Assembly (NCBI GenBank): GCA_040757715.1
Contig: JBFLWS010000004.1
Coordinates: 1 to 64,000 of the forward strand
Source: CAIMFV01 sp040757715
Lineage (GTDB): Bacteria; Pseudomonadota; Alphaproteobacteria; Caulobacterales; Caulobacteraceae
Reading direction: 5' to 3'
Length of the DNA stretch: 64,000 bases
Shown: one piece after another, positions 28,502-36,507 of the stretch
How the letters are laid out: each line of letters starts with the position of its first letter
Numbering within the stretch: position 1 is the stretch's first letter
Translations under genes and position numbers: made by a program
The notes under the pieces: model-generated
The model's database searches: none
Told to the model about the DNA's origin: nothing
Seen by the model: only the letters and a program-made list of their open reading frames with translations

Positions 28502-28688
28502 TCCTGTCCTCCCCGACGACCTGGTGAGCGACACCCTTGCGCGCAGCCCTGGCCGAGCCGCCGTGTTCACCCGCCGCGGCATGGCCTGCCCCGGCTGCGA
28601 CCTGGTAGGCTTCATGACCCTGCGCGAAGCCGCCAAGGTCTATGAGGTTGATCTGGAAGCGTTGTTGGACGAGCTCGGCGAACTCTGA
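28473..28688 (+). CDS. DUF1858 domain protein
   Basis: A 71-residue protein whose start lies inside the end of nnrR (29-bp overlap), so translation is likely coupled. LVSDTLARSPGRAAVFTRRG, then MACPGCDLVGFMTLREAAKVY, matches the DUF1858 domain found alone or at the N-terminus of ScdA/YtfE-like iron-sulfur repair proteins. The Cys-x-x-Cys in ACPGCD could bind metal. Context suggests a part in the nitric oxide response; the exact role is unknown. Confidence 0.85.
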   Translation: MPCSRPPLFDPVLPDDLVSDTLARSPGRAAVFTRRGMACPGCDLVGFMTLREAAKVYEVDLEALLDELGEL

Positions 28689-28707
28689 ACTTTCCCAACA
28701 AATAAGG

Positions 28708-28733
28708 CCGGACCGTCGGTGGACGATCCGGCG
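28708..28733 (-). terminator. Hairpin after the pseudoazurin gene
   Basis: GCCGGACCGTC and GACGATCCGGC pair over 11 positions with one G-U. On the minus strand it is followed by TTATTTGTTG, a modest T-rich tract. It separates the convergent DUF1858 and pseudoazurin genes. Confidence 0.6.
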
Positions 28734-28757
28734 CGCGGGCGCGTGAGAGGCGTGGGT

Positions 28758-29204
28758 TTAGAGGCCGAGCTTGGCGAAGGCTGCGGCGAAGCGCTTCTTG
28801 GCCATGGGCGGGGCCTTGTCGGCGGCGGCTTTGGCCTCCGCGGTGTTAGTCGGCTGGCCAACCTCGATCACCATCACCATGCCCATGCCGTAGTGGGGAG
28901 CGCAGCGAATGCCGTACACGCCGGGCTTGGCGAAGGTCACTTCGGTCTCTTTGCCCATGGGAATGCGAATGGGCTCGGCGCCGGCCGGCAGCATGCCCGG
29001 TACGCTCTCCACATTATGGCCGGGGTCGGTGGGCTGGAAGCGCACCTTGTCGCCCACCTTCAGCTTCAGGGTCAGGGGCTCGAAGCCCATCGCGCCGTCG
29101 GGGCTGTTGTTCAGCTCCTGGACCGTGACTTCAGCCGCACCTGCTGACCCAGCGAGGGCCAGAACGGCCACGGCGGCCAGATTAGCGAGGAAGAGCTTGC
29201 GCAT
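28758..29204 (-). CDS. Pseudoazurin
   Basis: A 148-residue periplasmic blue-copper protein with a signal peptide ending near ALAGSAGA. The type 1 copper ligands are His63 (DPGHNVES) and Cys101, His104, Met109 (CAPHYGMGM), as in known pseudoazurins. Such proteins donate electrons to copper nitrite reductase, encoded next. A lysine-rich C-terminal tail may form the docking surface. Its own NnrR-like box lies 78 bp upstream, and a hairpin follows the gene, so it is probably monocistronic. The ATG at 29204 is chosen for the signal peptide. Confidence 0.95.
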   Translation of the reverse strand: MRKLFLANLAAVAVLALAGSAGAAEVTVQELNNSPDGAMGFEPLTLKLKVGDKVRFQPTDPGHNVESVPGMLPAGAEPIRIPMGKETEVTFAKPGVYGIRCAPHYGMGMVMVIEVGQPTNTAEAKAAADKAPPMAKKRFAAAFAKLGL

Positions 29205-29254
29205 GTTCGAGGTCCTTACGCTTGGACGCAGGCGCGTCCGGTGACGATGCGGCG

Positions 29255-29295
29255 ATAATGGTCTCCGGGCGGGAGATGACGTTGCGCCCCAGCAA
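29255..29295 (-). promoter_or_regulatory. NnrR-type box and -10 element of the pseudoazurin gene
   Basis: TTGCGCCCCAGCAA at 29282-29295 matches the nnrS and nirK boxes, with one mismatch in the second half, and shares the flanks GACG and GCTCG. On the minus strand CATTAT (29260-29255) sits where a -10 hexamer would be if the box were centred at -41.5, a class II activator layout. Confidence 0.65.
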
Positions 29296-29321
29296 GCTCG
29301 TGCACGGCGTCGCATCAGCGC

Positions 29322-29352
29322 AAAAAAGGCCCGCCGGGGGGAGCGGCGGGCC
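29322..29352 (-). terminator. Rho-independent terminator after nirK
   Basis: On the minus strand GGCCCGCCG and CGGCGGGCC pair perfectly around a 7-nt loop and are followed by six T residues. It lies 12 bp beyond the nirK stop, isolating nirK from the pseudoazurin promoter. Confidence 0.9.
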
Positions 29353-29363
29353 TGACCAGCGCC

Positions 29364-30779
29364 TCAGTGTTGATGCGCCTGAGGCGGCGCTGGGGGGCGC
29401 GGCGAAGTTTCAGTCTTGAAGATGTCCGGCGCGGGCGGGCCTTCCGCCACCAGATAGCCGGCGAGGCCATGCTCCATGCGGCTGAGCGCATGATCCACCA
29501 GCACGAATCGTCCCGGCACAGGCAAGGACAGGTCGACGATGGTCGCCCCGCCCGGCGGCACGGTGACGGTCTGTACGCCCTGCAGCGGCGGGGACTCCAC
29601 CGCGCCGAAGTCATAGGCGTGGTCGAAGATGGTCCCGATCACGTGGAACGACGAGGTGAGGTTGGGCCCACCCACGCCGAAGAAGATGCGCACCTTCTCG
29701 CCCACCTTGGCCTTTAGGGGATGGGTTTGGGTGAGCGCGCCCACGGCGCCGTTGAAGACGATGTATTCTGGATGCTCGGCCAGCAGTTTCTCCACGCTGA
29801 ACTCCTGCGCGCCCGCCTCGCCATAGGGAGCGGTGGTATAGAGCTCGCCTTGCATTACGTAGAATTCGCGATCCACCTTGGGCAGGCCGCCCGGCGGCTC
29901 CACCAGGATCATGCCGTACATGCCGTTGGAGATGTGGTTCGACACCATAGGCGTGGCGCAGTGATAGACATAGAGCCCTGGCGTCAGCGCCTTGAACGTG
30001 AAGCCCTTGGTCTCGCCTGGCGTCACCTCGGTGGCCACCGCCCCGCCGCCCGGACCGTTCACGGCGTGCAGGTCGATATTGTGCATCATGATGCTGTCGG
30101 CGGCGTTCTTCAGCGAAAGGGTCACGGTGTCGCCCACCCGCACACGGATCATCGGGCCCGGCACTTTGCCGTTGAAGGTCCAGTACTGGTAGGTGGCCTT
30201 ATTGGAGAGCCGGCCGGTGAGCTCCACCGCCTCCAGGTCCACATGCACCGAGGTGGGACCGCGCTCGGCGAGGGGCGGCGGCAGGTCGGCGGGGTCGCGG
30301 GCTATGTCAACGCCGGCTTGAGCCACGTTGGCGGGCGGCGCGGCGCGCTCCACTTTCAGCCGCCCCTCCATGCCCGCCTCGCGGTGGCCGGGCAGAGTGC
30401 AGAAATAGACGAACGAACCTGCGCTCATGGCGTGGAAAGTGATGGTGGAGGAGGCGCCCGGGCCATTCACGTGCTGAGATTGGGCGTGCTCCTCGGGGAT
30501 GGCGATGTCGTGCTCGGCGCCCTCGCCGTTGATCAGAGTGATCTGTACGATGTCGCCCTCGTGCACCACGAGGTCGGGATTGACCTTGCCCTCGATCTCG
30601 CCGCCCTTGCCAATATAGACCATCTTGCCGCCGGCCACGCCGGTGCGAAGAGTGTAGCTGGCGTTGGGCATGCCGTGACCGCCGCCCATGGTGTCGGCGA
30701 ACGCGGGTAGTCCGGCGCTCAGGACCAGCAGCGCTGGCAGGGCCAGACAGCGCTTCAAAACGGTTCTCAAGGTGGACAT
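29364..30779 (-). CDS. nirK: Copper nitrite reductase with N-terminal cupredoxin domain
   Basis: A 471-residue periplasmic enzyme that reduces nitrite to nitric oxide. After a signal peptide (ending AGLPAFA) comes an extra cupredoxin domain (about 40-145) with a full type 1 site: His90, Cys127, His132, Met137. The two catalytic domains follow. Type 1 ligands are His233, Cys274, His282 and Met287; type 2 ligands are His238, His273 and His430; the active-site pair is Asp236 and His379. The three-domain layout matches the tethered enzyme of Hyphomicrobium. The ATG at 30779 is chosen for the signal peptide. An NnrR-type box lies 88 bp upstream. Confidence 0.95.
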   Translation of the reverse strand: MSTLRTVLKRCLALPALLVLSAGLPAFADTMGGGHGMPNASYTLRTGVAGGKMVYIGKGGEIEGKVNPDLVVHEGDIVQITLINGEGAEHDIAIPEEHAQSQHVNGPGASSTITFHAMSAGSFVYFCTLPGHREAGMEGRLKVERAAPPANVAQAGVDIARDPADLPPPLAERGPTSVHVDLEAVELTGRLSNKATYQYWTFNGKVPGPMIRVRVGDTVTLSLKNAADSIMMHNIDLHAVNGPGGGAVATEVTPGETKGFTFKALTPGLYVYHCATPMVSNHISNGMYGMILVEPPGGLPKVDREFYVMQGELYTTAPYGEAGAQEFSVEKLLAEHPEYIVFNGAVGALTQTHPLKAKVGEKVRIFFGVGGPNLTSSFHVIGTIFDHAYDFGAVESPPLQGVQTVTVPPGGATIVDLSLPVPGRFVLVDHALSRMEHGLAGYLVAEGPPAPDIFKTETSPRPPAPPQAHQH

Positions 30780-30866
30780 GCTTCGCGCCTCCAGCGCGCG
30801 TCCAGCCGGACGATCCGGCGCGGGACACGCGTGGCGGCGACCATGCCGCTGCGCTAAATCGCGACG

Positions 30867-30880
30867 TTGCGCGCGCGCAA
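30867..30880 (-). promoter_or_regulatory. NnrR-type box upstream of nirK
   Basis: TTGCGCGCGCGCAA is a perfect 14-bp dyad centred about 95 bp before the nirK ATG, with the flanks GACG and GCTCGAC shared with the pseudoazurin box. The rest of 30881-31202 has no gene and contains a hairpin at its right side. Confidence 0.75.
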
Positions 30881-31134
30881 GCTCGACCGCGATGCGAGGC
30901 GAATTGGATCGCGCTGCTCCACCTTCCAATGTCCGCATCCTAGCACGTTGCCAATGGCCGCTAAGAGCCCTTCGCCCACCGATTGAGATGTCCAAAGCGG
31001 CGATACCGGCGCCGGAGCATCGCCCCATTGTTGTGCTTCGCGCCTTGCTCTTAGCCGCCCTCCCTCGCTCAGCGTCCACGTGGGCCGGATCGAAAGTCGT
31101 CTGACTGTTCTTACGCGGTTCGTACTGACGCAGG

Positions 31135-31170
31135 CGCCTCAGGCCGCTTGCATCCGGGCAGCCTGAGGCG
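31135..31170. repeat. Hairpin with 10-bp perfect arms downstream of the porin gene
   Basis: CGCCTCAGGC and GCCTGAGGCG flank a 16-nt loop, 33 bp beyond the porin stop. No T-tract follows on the minus strand, so it may stabilise the transcript end or act with Rho rather than being an intrinsic terminator. Confidence 0.5.
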
Positions 31171-31202
31171 GTTGATCGATCGGCGAGAACGTCACCTCGG
31201 GA

Positions 31203-32438
31203 TCAATAGATATATTCCAGCGAGACCCAGAGCTTGCGCCGGGAGGGACTGCCCGCCACGCCCTTGTAATCGGCGTATTTGGCCAAAAGGGAAAGCTTGG
31301 GGGTCAGCTTCGCCAGGTTCTGCATATCCCATTCCTCGCCAAGGTTGGCGCGCCCGTGCTCGGTTTCGAATTCGAGATGGCGGACGGTAGCTTCGTCGCT
31401 CAACAGCCACGGGCGCTTCCAAGGGGAGCGCAAGGTCACGGCCTCGCTCAACTCTTTCAACCCCTTGGCGGGGGTGGTGAGGAACACGTCGTCCCAGCCC
31501 AGGAACCCGTGCAGCGTGGCCAGGGGCGTCGCGAAGGCGTGCACGCCGTCGCCGCTCAGGCTCTCGCCCTCAAGCTTGAAGGTGGCGAGGCCATAGCTCG
31601 CCGCCGCATCCATTTCCGTAAAAGTGGCGCTGTAGTGCGCCGGATTGACGCCGTAGGGCGACTGCCGCGCATAGGTTCCGGCATAGGTCAGCTTCCATGA
31701 CCCTACGGTCGTGGCGCCGGCGGCCTTGATCCCTCGCGTCGCCGTGGACGCAGCCTTGGCCGCGGCCAGGTGGTTGTGGAACTCGAGCCCGTAATAGAAG
31801 CCGGTCAACGACAGGGTCGGCGCCACCTTGAGACTGAGATTCGCCACGTGGCTGCGCGCGTTCCAGCTCTGGCTGTCCCCGAACACCCGGTTGACGTGGC
31901 CGATATAGGCATAGACGCCCGACCATGGCCCAAAAGCGGCGTCGATGCGTCCGGCGTCGAAGGTCTGCTCATTCTGGCGCCAGTTCACATTGCCGACGAA
32001 GCGCTGATCATCAAGGAGGATGCGCTGCCGGCCCAGGGTGACGCTCAGGACCTTGCCCGGCGCCCAGGTGAGCTGGGCCCGGTTCAAGCGGGTCAGAGCG
32101 GGATCGGCGACGGTGGGATATTGGGTCTTGCCGTTGACGGTGGTGTTGTAATGCTCTGCAGCGAGGCGGCTGACATTGGAGACCTCGATCAGCCCGGCGA
32201 AGCCGTCATAGCTCGCCGTCTGCCAACCGAGCTGGGTGCGCAGCGTATAGGCCTCGGCGTCGCGGATGAGGTTCGACTGCTCCACCTCCTCCCAGCGGCC
32301 GCGCAGGTCGAGAATCGGTTTGCCGTTCAGGACGGCGGCCACGGGGTCCGGGCTCGTGGGCGTAGGTGACGCGAGCGCGCTGGTCGATAGGGCTGTCGCG
32401 CCGAGAAGGCTGGCGACCGCGATGGTGTAGGACTTCAT
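31203..32438 (-). CDS. Outer-membrane porin, alginate-export-like family
   Basis: A 411-residue protein with a signal peptide (MKSYTIAVASLLGATALSTSALA split at the usual Ala) and alternating beta-strand pattern to a C-terminal aromatic residue (LWVSLEYIY), as in outer-membrane barrels. NRAQLTWAPGKVLSVTLGRQ and LDDQRFVGNVNWRQNEQTFD are typical of the alginate-export/OprE-like porins. Placed at the end of the nitrate-assimilation genes, it may admit nitrate or nitrite, but the substrate is an inference. A 200-bp leader with several hairpins precedes it. The ATG at 32438 is chosen for the signal peptide. Confidence 0.8.
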   Translation of the reverse strand: MKSYTIAVASLLGATALSTSALASPTPTSPDPVAAVLNGKPILDLRGRWEEVEQSNLIRDAEAYTLRTQLGWQTASYDGFAGLIEVSNVSRLAAEHYNTTVNGKTQYPTVADPALTRLNRAQLTWAPGKVLSVTLGRQRILLDDQRFVGNVNWRQNEQTFDAGRIDAAFGPWSGVYAYIGHVNRVFGDSQSWNARSHVANLSLKVAPTLSLTGFYYGLEFHNHLAAAKAASTATRGIKAAGATTVGSWKLTYAGTYARQSPYGVNPAHYSATFTEMDAAASYGLATFKLEGESLSGDGVHAFATPLATLHGFLGWDDVFLTTPAKGLKELSEAVTLRSPWKRPWLLSDEATVRHLEFETEHGRANLGEEWDMQNLAKLTPKLSLLAKYADYKGVAGSPSRRKLWVSLEYIY

Positions 32439-32460
32439 GTAATCCCCCTGTTGAAAACGC

Positions 32461-32552
32461 AAAACGCCGCCCAGCAGGGATCGCTCCCTCCCGGACGGCG
32501 CTGTCCAAATGCAGCGCGCCTTCGCGCCGCGTTACTGAGGCGTCATTGCCTC
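32461..32552 (-). promoter_or_regulatory. Structured 5' leader of the porin gene (candidate attenuator)
   Basis: On the minus strand, in order: a hairpin GAGGC-AATGAC-GCCTC (32552-32537) with a six-base loop; a hairpin GCGGCGC/GCGCTGC (32530-32511); and a terminator-like stem CGCCGTCC/GGGCGGCG (32500-32465) followed by TTTT. An alternative stem GCGCTG/CAGCGC (32517-32498) would compete with both the second hairpin and the terminator stem. An AT-rich stretch at 32560-32580 (TATTATACTC on this strand) could be the promoter. This resembles ANTAR-controlled leaders, and NasT is encoded in the same island. Confidence 0.5.
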
Positions 32553-32666
32553 GGATGAGTATAATATAAATGATTGCACGAAATATTTCTGATTAATGTG
32601 GCCTTTTGCAACGCCAAATCGATTTCAGCTCAAAATATATGCAGAATTAGAAATGATGATTACGCT

Positions 32667-33464
32667 TCAGGCGGCAATTTCGGTCCCAACAGTGGTCGAG
32701 ATAACTGATTTCAACAAACCATTTGGCGAGCCGTAATCTTGCCTTGCTTCGACGACGTCGCCGATAATCACCAGGGCTGGGGCCGTCCGCGTTATGGCTG
32801 ACGCCAAGGCCGCCGCGTTTCCAGCGCTTCCGCGCAGGAGCCGGGCATTGTCGCGCCCGGCGTTCTCCACCACGGCGAGGCGCGTCGAGTCAGGCATGCC
32901 CTGCTCACGCAGAGCAGCGACAATCGCCTCCAGGCTATCGCGGGCCATGTAGAGGACGAGGGTGGTCTCGGCCTCGTAGCGCCAGTCGCCGCGCAGGGCC
33001 CCGCCCTCGGTGCGCGCCGTGGCGAACACCACGCGCCGCGCCACGCCGCGATGGGTCAAGGGCAGCTGAAACTGCGCCGCCGCGGCCGAGGCCGCAGTGA
33101 CCCCGGGGATCACTTCGGCGTCCACGCCGGCGCGGGCCAGGTGCTCCAGCTCCTCGCCCACGCGGCCGAAGATCGACGGGTCGCCGCCCTTCAACCGCAC
33201 CACTCTCAGCCCACGCCGGGCCAGCTTCACCATCAGGCGGTTGATGGCGGCCTGACTCATGCTGGGGCGATGGGCGCGCTTGCCAGTCTCGATCCGCAGG
33301 GCGCCGCGCGGGGCGAGCTCGACGATCTCCGCCGGGACCAGGGCGTCGTAGAGCACCGCCTCAGCCCCTTCGATCGCCCGCGCTGCGCGAAGGGTGAGCA
33401 GGTCCGCCGCCCCCGGCCCCGCCCCCACCAGCCACACCTTGCCCTCGCGTTTAGGCGTCGACAT
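32667..33464 (-). CDS. cobA: Uroporphyrinogen-III C-methyltransferase
   Basis: A 265-residue SAM-dependent enzyme that makes precorrin-2 for siroheme, the cofactor of NirB. VWLVGAGPGAADLLTLRAAR is the N-terminal signature, with LKGGDPSIFGRVGEE and VIPGVTAASAAAAQFQLPLTHRG following. It is the single-domain form without CysG dehydrogenase and chelatase parts; those are encoded separately at 42040. Its ATG lies inside the end of nasA (14-bp overlap), showing that siroheme supply is coupled to the nitrate reductase operon. Confidence 0.94.
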   Translation of the reverse strand: MSTPKREGKVWLVGAGPGAADLLTLRAARAIEGAEAVLYDALVPAEIVELAPRGALRIETGKRAHRPSMSQAAINRLMVKLARRGLRVVRLKGGDPSIFGRVGEELEHLARAGVDAEVIPGVTAASAAAAQFQLPLTHRGVARRVVFATARTEGGALRGDWRYEAETTLVLYMARDSLEAIVAALREQGMPDSTRLAVVENAGRDNARLLRGSAGNAAALASAITRTAPALVIIGDVVEARQDYGSPNGLLKSVISTTVGTEIAA

Positions 33465-36138
33465 GAGCCGCCTCCTTCTTGGGAGCCTCGGCGCCTTGAG
33501 CCGCCAGCAGACGCCCGAGCTCGATGCGGCAGGAGCCGCAGTTGGACCCGGCGCCGGTGGCGGCGGCGATGGCGTCGACATCGGCCGCCCCGGCGATCAT
33601 GGCGCGCGCGATGGTCTTGGCCCCGACCTTCAGGCAGGCGCAGACCAACGGCCCCTCGTCGGGCAGGGCGCCTGCGGGCGCGCCTGCCAGCAGCGCCATA
33701 CGGTCGGCAGACGAAAGAGCCCCGCGCTGGAACAGGTCGGCGAGCCAGGCCCTCGGCGGCAGTCGTCCGGCCTTGGTGACGAACAGCACCCACTCGAGCC
33801 GCCCGTCCACCAGCAGGGCCTCCCGCTTCGAACCCACGCCGGGGTCCTCATAGGTGAGACGCTCAACGTCGCGCGCCCGCGGCGCCCGGCGCCAGAGCTC
33901 GGCCAGGGGCGCCTCGTCGCGGCCAGCGAACTCGTGCAGCTGGCAAGCCTCCATGGGCGTGCGCCGCCAGACCACTTCGCCAGCGGGCGCGGTTTCGGCG
34001 TCGCGGACCAACAGGAACCCGCGGTAGGCTTCGCGATAGGGGGATACCCGCGCCGGCGTATGCTTGAACTCCGGCTGGCCCGACACGGGATCGAGCCTTG
34101 CCGCCACCAGGGGATTGGCCTTGCCCCGCGGGGCATAGGCGTCGGTCCAGTGCATGGGCAGAAAGACCTCGCCCCGCCGCTGGCGATCGGTGAGCTTGGC
34201 CAGGGCCACGGCTTCTCCCGAGGCCGTAATCACCCGCGTAAGGGCCCCGTCCTTCACCCCCGCCGGGGCGGCGTCCGCCGGGTGGATGTCCACATAGGGC
34301 TCGGGCGCATGGCGGCAGAGATCCGGCGCGAGGCCGGTGCGGGTGAGGGTGTGCCAGTGGTCGCGCACGCGTCCGGTGTTCAGCGCCAGGGGAAAGACTT
34401 CGCCCACCGCGCTCGCCGGCGGCTGCGGCGTGACCGGCTTCATCCGCGCTCGCCCGCTTGGCGTCGGGAAGCGGCCGTCGGTGAACAGCCGCGCCGTCTC
34501 CTGCCCGTCGGCGCGCACCGGCCATTGCACCGGGGCGAGGTGGTCATAGGCGGCGCGGCCAAGCCCGATCAGCCCGGCGAGATTGAGCGGCCGATCGTCG
34601 TTCTCATAGGCGGTGAGGCGGGCGTATTCGGCGAACACGGCGGCCGCGCTTGGCCAGGAAAAGGCGTCGCCGTGCCCCATAGCGCTGGCCACGTCGGCGA
34701 TGATGCGCCAGTCCGCCCGCGCCGCGCCCGGCGCCGGAAACAGGGCGCGCTGGCGCGAGATGCGGCGCTCGGAATTGGTCACCGTCCCGTCCTTCTCGCC
34801 CCAGGCCAGGGCCGGCAGCTTCACATGGGCGAAGGCCAAGGTGTCGGTCTCGGCTATACAGTCCGACACCACCACGAAGGGACACTTGACCAGGGCCTCG
34901 CGCACGCGGGAGGCCTCGGGAAGGCTCACCGCCGGGTTGGTGGCCATGATCCACAGGGCCTTGATGCGGCCGTCGCGCACCGCCTCGAACATGTCCACTG
35001 CCTTGAGCCCCGGACGCTGGGCCATATGCGGCGCGCTCCAGAACCGGGCCACCCGCGCCAGGGACTGTTCGTCGAAATCCATGTGCGCCGCGAGCGTATT
35101 GGCCATGCCGCCGGTCTCGCGTCCGCCCATGGCGTTGGGCTGGCCGGTGATGGAGAAGGGACAGGCGCCCGGCTTGCCGATTCGCCCTGTGGCGAGATGC
35201 ACATTGAGGATGGAGAGCCCCTTGTTCACCCCCTGGGCCGACTGGTTGGCGCCTTGGGAGAAGAGGGTGACCATCTTTGGATGCGCGGCCACGAGGTCGT
35301 AGAACGCGATGAGGCGATCGAGGGGCAGGTCGCAGTCGCGGGCCACGGCGGCGGGGGACTGGTCCTGTGCGGAGAGGCCCTCCGCCACCGCCTCGAACCC
35401 CTCCACATGAGCGCCGATATAGGTCTGATCGACGGCGCCGCGACGGATCAGCTCAGCGAGGAGCCCGTTCCACAGCCGCACGTCGCTCTGAGGCGCGAGG
35501 GCGAGGTGCAGATCGGCGACCTCGGCAGTGTCGGTGCGGCGGGGATCGATCACCACATGCTTCTGGCCCCGCGCGCGAGCCGCCTCCATGCGCCGATAAA
35601 GCACCGGATGGGTCCAAGCGGCGTTGTGGCCGGCGAACACCACGAGGTCGGCCAGTTCCAGGTCTTCATAGCAGCCGGGCACGAGGTCGGCGCCGAAGGC
35701 GAGCTTGTGCGCCGCCACCGCCGAGGCCATGCACAGTCGCGAATTGGTGTCGATATTGCCGGAGCCGATGAAGCCCTTCATCAGCTTGTTGGCGGCGTAA
35801 TAGTCCTCGGTGAGAAGCTGGCCGGAGACATAGAACGCCGCCGAGTCCGGTCCGTGCTTGGCGATGGTTTCGCGGAACTTTTGCGCCACCAGCGATATGG
35901 CCTCGGGCCAGGCGGCCTGGCGCGCGCCGATCATGGGCTGGAGCAGCCGCCCCTCCAGGCCCACCGTGGCGCCCAGCGCCGTTCCCTTGGAGCACAGGCG
36001 GCCGAAATTGGCGGGATGCGCGCGGTCGCCCTGCACCGCCAGCCTCCGCCCTTCACCCACAGCGCCCGCGACTCCGCACCCCACCCCGCAATAGGGACAG
36101 GTGGTTTTTGTCGCCGCTGGCGCGCCGCCGTCAGCCAT
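33451..36138 (-). CDS. nasA: Assimilatory nitrate reductase catalytic subunit
   Basis: An 895-residue cytosolic molybdenum enzyme that reduces nitrate to nitrite. The N-terminal 4Fe-4S site is CPYCGVGCG (Cys14, 17, 21) with a fourth Cys in GRLCSKG. Molybdopterin-guanine-dinucleotide binding blocks follow (GSGNIDTNSRLCMASAV). A C-terminal BFD-like 2Fe-2S domain (VCACLKVGAK and SNCGSCRIE) is of the type that takes electrons from a reductase partner. No twin-arginine signal is present, as expected for the assimilatory form. It follows nirD after 3 bp. Confidence 0.95.
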   Translation of the reverse strand: MADGGAPAATKTTCPYCGVGCGVAGAVGEGRRLAVQGDRAHPANFGRLCSKGTALGATVGLEGRLLQPMIGARQAAWPEAISLVAQKFRETIAKHGPDSAAFYVSGQLLTEDYYAANKLMKGFIGSGNIDTNSRLCMASAVAAHKLAFGADLVPGCYEDLELADLVVFAGHNAAWTHPVLYRRMEAARARGQKHVVIDPRRTDTAEVADLHLALAPQSDVRLWNGLLAELIRRGAVDQTYIGAHVEGFEAVAEGLSAQDQSPAAVARDCDLPLDRLIAFYDLVAAHPKMVTLFSQGANQSAQGVNKGLSILNVHLATGRIGKPGACPFSITGQPNAMGGRETGGMANTLAAHMDFDEQSLARVARFWSAPHMAQRPGLKAVDMFEAVRDGRIKALWIMATNPAVSLPEASRVREALVKCPFVVVSDCIAETDTLAFAHVKLPALAWGEKDGTVTNSERRISRQRALFPAPGAARADWRIIADVASAMGHGDAFSWPSAAAVFAEYARLTAYENDDRPLNLAGLIGLGRAAYDHLAPVQWPVRADGQETARLFTDGRFPTPSGRARMKPVTPQPPASAVGEVFPLALNTGRVRDHWHTLTRTGLAPDLCRHAPEPYVDIHPADAAPAGVKDGALTRVITASGEAVALAKLTDRQRRGEVFLPMHWTDAYAPRGKANPLVAARLDPVSGQPEFKHTPARVSPYREAYRGFLLVRDAETAPAGEVVWRRTPMEACQLHEFAGRDEAPLAELWRRAPRARDVERLTYEDPGVGSKREALLVDGRLEWVLFVTKAGRLPPRAWLADLFQRGALSSADRMALLAGAPAGALPDEGPLVCACLKVGAKTIARAMIAGAADVDAIAAATGAGSNCGSCRIELGRLLAAQGAEAPKKEAAHVDA

Positions 36139-36141
36139 GGC

Positions 36142-36507
36142 TCAGGGTTCGAACGGAACCGGCGTGGGGGCCGGCGCCGCCACCAGCACGCGCCCGTCCA
36201 CCACCTTCACTGCCAACGTAGGCGTGCAGCCCTTGCCCTGGTCTGCGCCGGTGGGTTCGCCCGAGGCCAGATCGATGGTCCAGCCGTGCAACGGGCAGGT
36301 CACCGAGGCGCCGTGGACGATGCCTTGGCTCAAGGGTCCGCCCTTGTGCGGGCAACGATCGCGCAGGGCGTAGATGGCCCCATCGCCGGTGCGGAAGACA
36401 GCGATATCGCCACTGGGGGTGCGCACGCGCCTCGCCCCGCGCCGGGGCACTTCAATGTCCGCGCCCACATCGATCCACAGGGGTTCCAGGTTCTGAACGA
36501 CGGTCAT
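36142..36507 (-). CDS. nirD: Assimilatory nitrite reductase small subunit
   Basis: A 121-residue Rieske-fold protein that partners NirB in reducing nitrite to ammonium with NADH. CPHKGGPLSQGIV and CPLHGWTIDLASGE retain the Cys and His ligands of a 2Fe-2S Rieske cluster, although some NirD proteins have lost them. It overlaps nirB by 4 bp and leads directly into nasA. Confidence 0.92.
   Translation of the reverse strand: MTVVQNLEPLWIDVGADIEVPRRGARRVRTPSGDIAVFRTGDGAIYALRDRCPHKGGPLSQGIVHGASVTCPLHGWTIDLASGEPTGADQGKGCTPTLAVKVVDGRVLVAAPAPTPVPFEP

Noticed and set aside
31107..31121. Third GTTC-N7-GTTC match between nirK and the porin gene
   Set aside because: It is more than 300 bp from the nearest start and not oriented toward a plus-strand gene. 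About two matches to the eight fixed bases are expected by chance in 64 kb.
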